From Podocnemis expansa (taxonomy: Eukaryota; Chordata; Testudines; Podocnemididae), in assembly GCA_007922195.1 (NCBI GenBank), contig ML681967.1:8861712-8925711 (forward strand): DNA of 64,000 nucleotides, given 5' to 3'. The first letter of the stretch is position 1. Each line of letters starts with the position of its first letter. The notes under the pieces were generated by a model. The model worked only from the letters and a program-made list of their open reading frames with translations, searched no databases and had not been told where the DNA came from. The position numbers were made by a program, and so were the translations under genes. Of the stretch, positions 63,901 to 64,000 are shown one piece after another.

Positions 63901-64000
63901 TCAGCAGGGTGGGAAATTTAAAATGCCTCTGCTGACCCCAGCTCCCCAGTGTGATTTGGGGCACTGCTCGGCACATTCAGTTTCTGTGCCCAGTGTTAGC

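Overview
This is a window of nuclear DNA from a vertebrate, most likely a turtle and certainly a sauropsid-type genome. Two things support that. First, an intron-interrupted HMG20A gene can be read exon by exon. Second, the surrounding repeats are of reptile type: CR1 LINE fragments, old MIR/L2-like relics, hAT-type miniature elements, solo LTRs, and a fold-back SINE-like family common in turtle sequence. The species assignment is recall-based inference. Nothing bacterial, plasmid or phage is present, so operons, ribosome binding sites and CRISPR arrays do not apply.

Layout. Positions 1-16,922 carry no recognisable coding exon. This stretch is either the first (5' UTR) intron or the upstream flank of HMG20A. 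It holds an interrupted palindromic MITE, two solo LTRs on the minus strand (3,650-4,024 and 11,604-12,358), two hAT-type elements with 8-bp target duplications (4,734-5,109 and 6,479-6,885) and a CR1-type reverse-transcriptase relic (about 7,810-8,812). Positions 16,923-35,188 hold eight coding exons of HMG20A on the plus strand: 16,929-17,020; 19,571-19,718; 21,544-21,756; 24,586-24,718; 25,138-25,169; 32,916-32,991; 33,916-34,131; 35,044-35,180. They join in frame to 348 residues. An HMG box lies at about residues 104-172 and a coiled coil at about 230-300. A donor just after the stop and an acceptor at 38,292 indicate a final untranslated exon, probably running to a poly(A) signal near 41,398. 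Positions 41,430-64,000 look intergenic: nested transposable elements, two GC-rich degenerate minisatellite-like stretches and no recognisable gene.

How things fit together. The only gene is HMG20A, a chromatin regulator that works with the LSD1-CoREST type of complex. Everything else is best read as transposable-element history around and inside it. The most useful observations are: (1) a hAT miniature element with an internal hairpin and perfect 8-bp target duplications inside the probable HMG20A 3' UTR; (2) a fold-back SINE-like family whose copies are bordered by 10-12 bp duplications, which points to retrotransposition rather than cut-and-paste; (3) a 400-N assembly gap lying exactly between two perfectly inverted arms of that family; (4) several datable nestings (CR1 in hAT, hAT in LTR-like DNA, hAT in hAT); and (5) unusual splicing features of HMG20A, namely a 32-nt coding exon and a weak donor followed by a 17-T tract. 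I did not find a convincing wholly new biological system.
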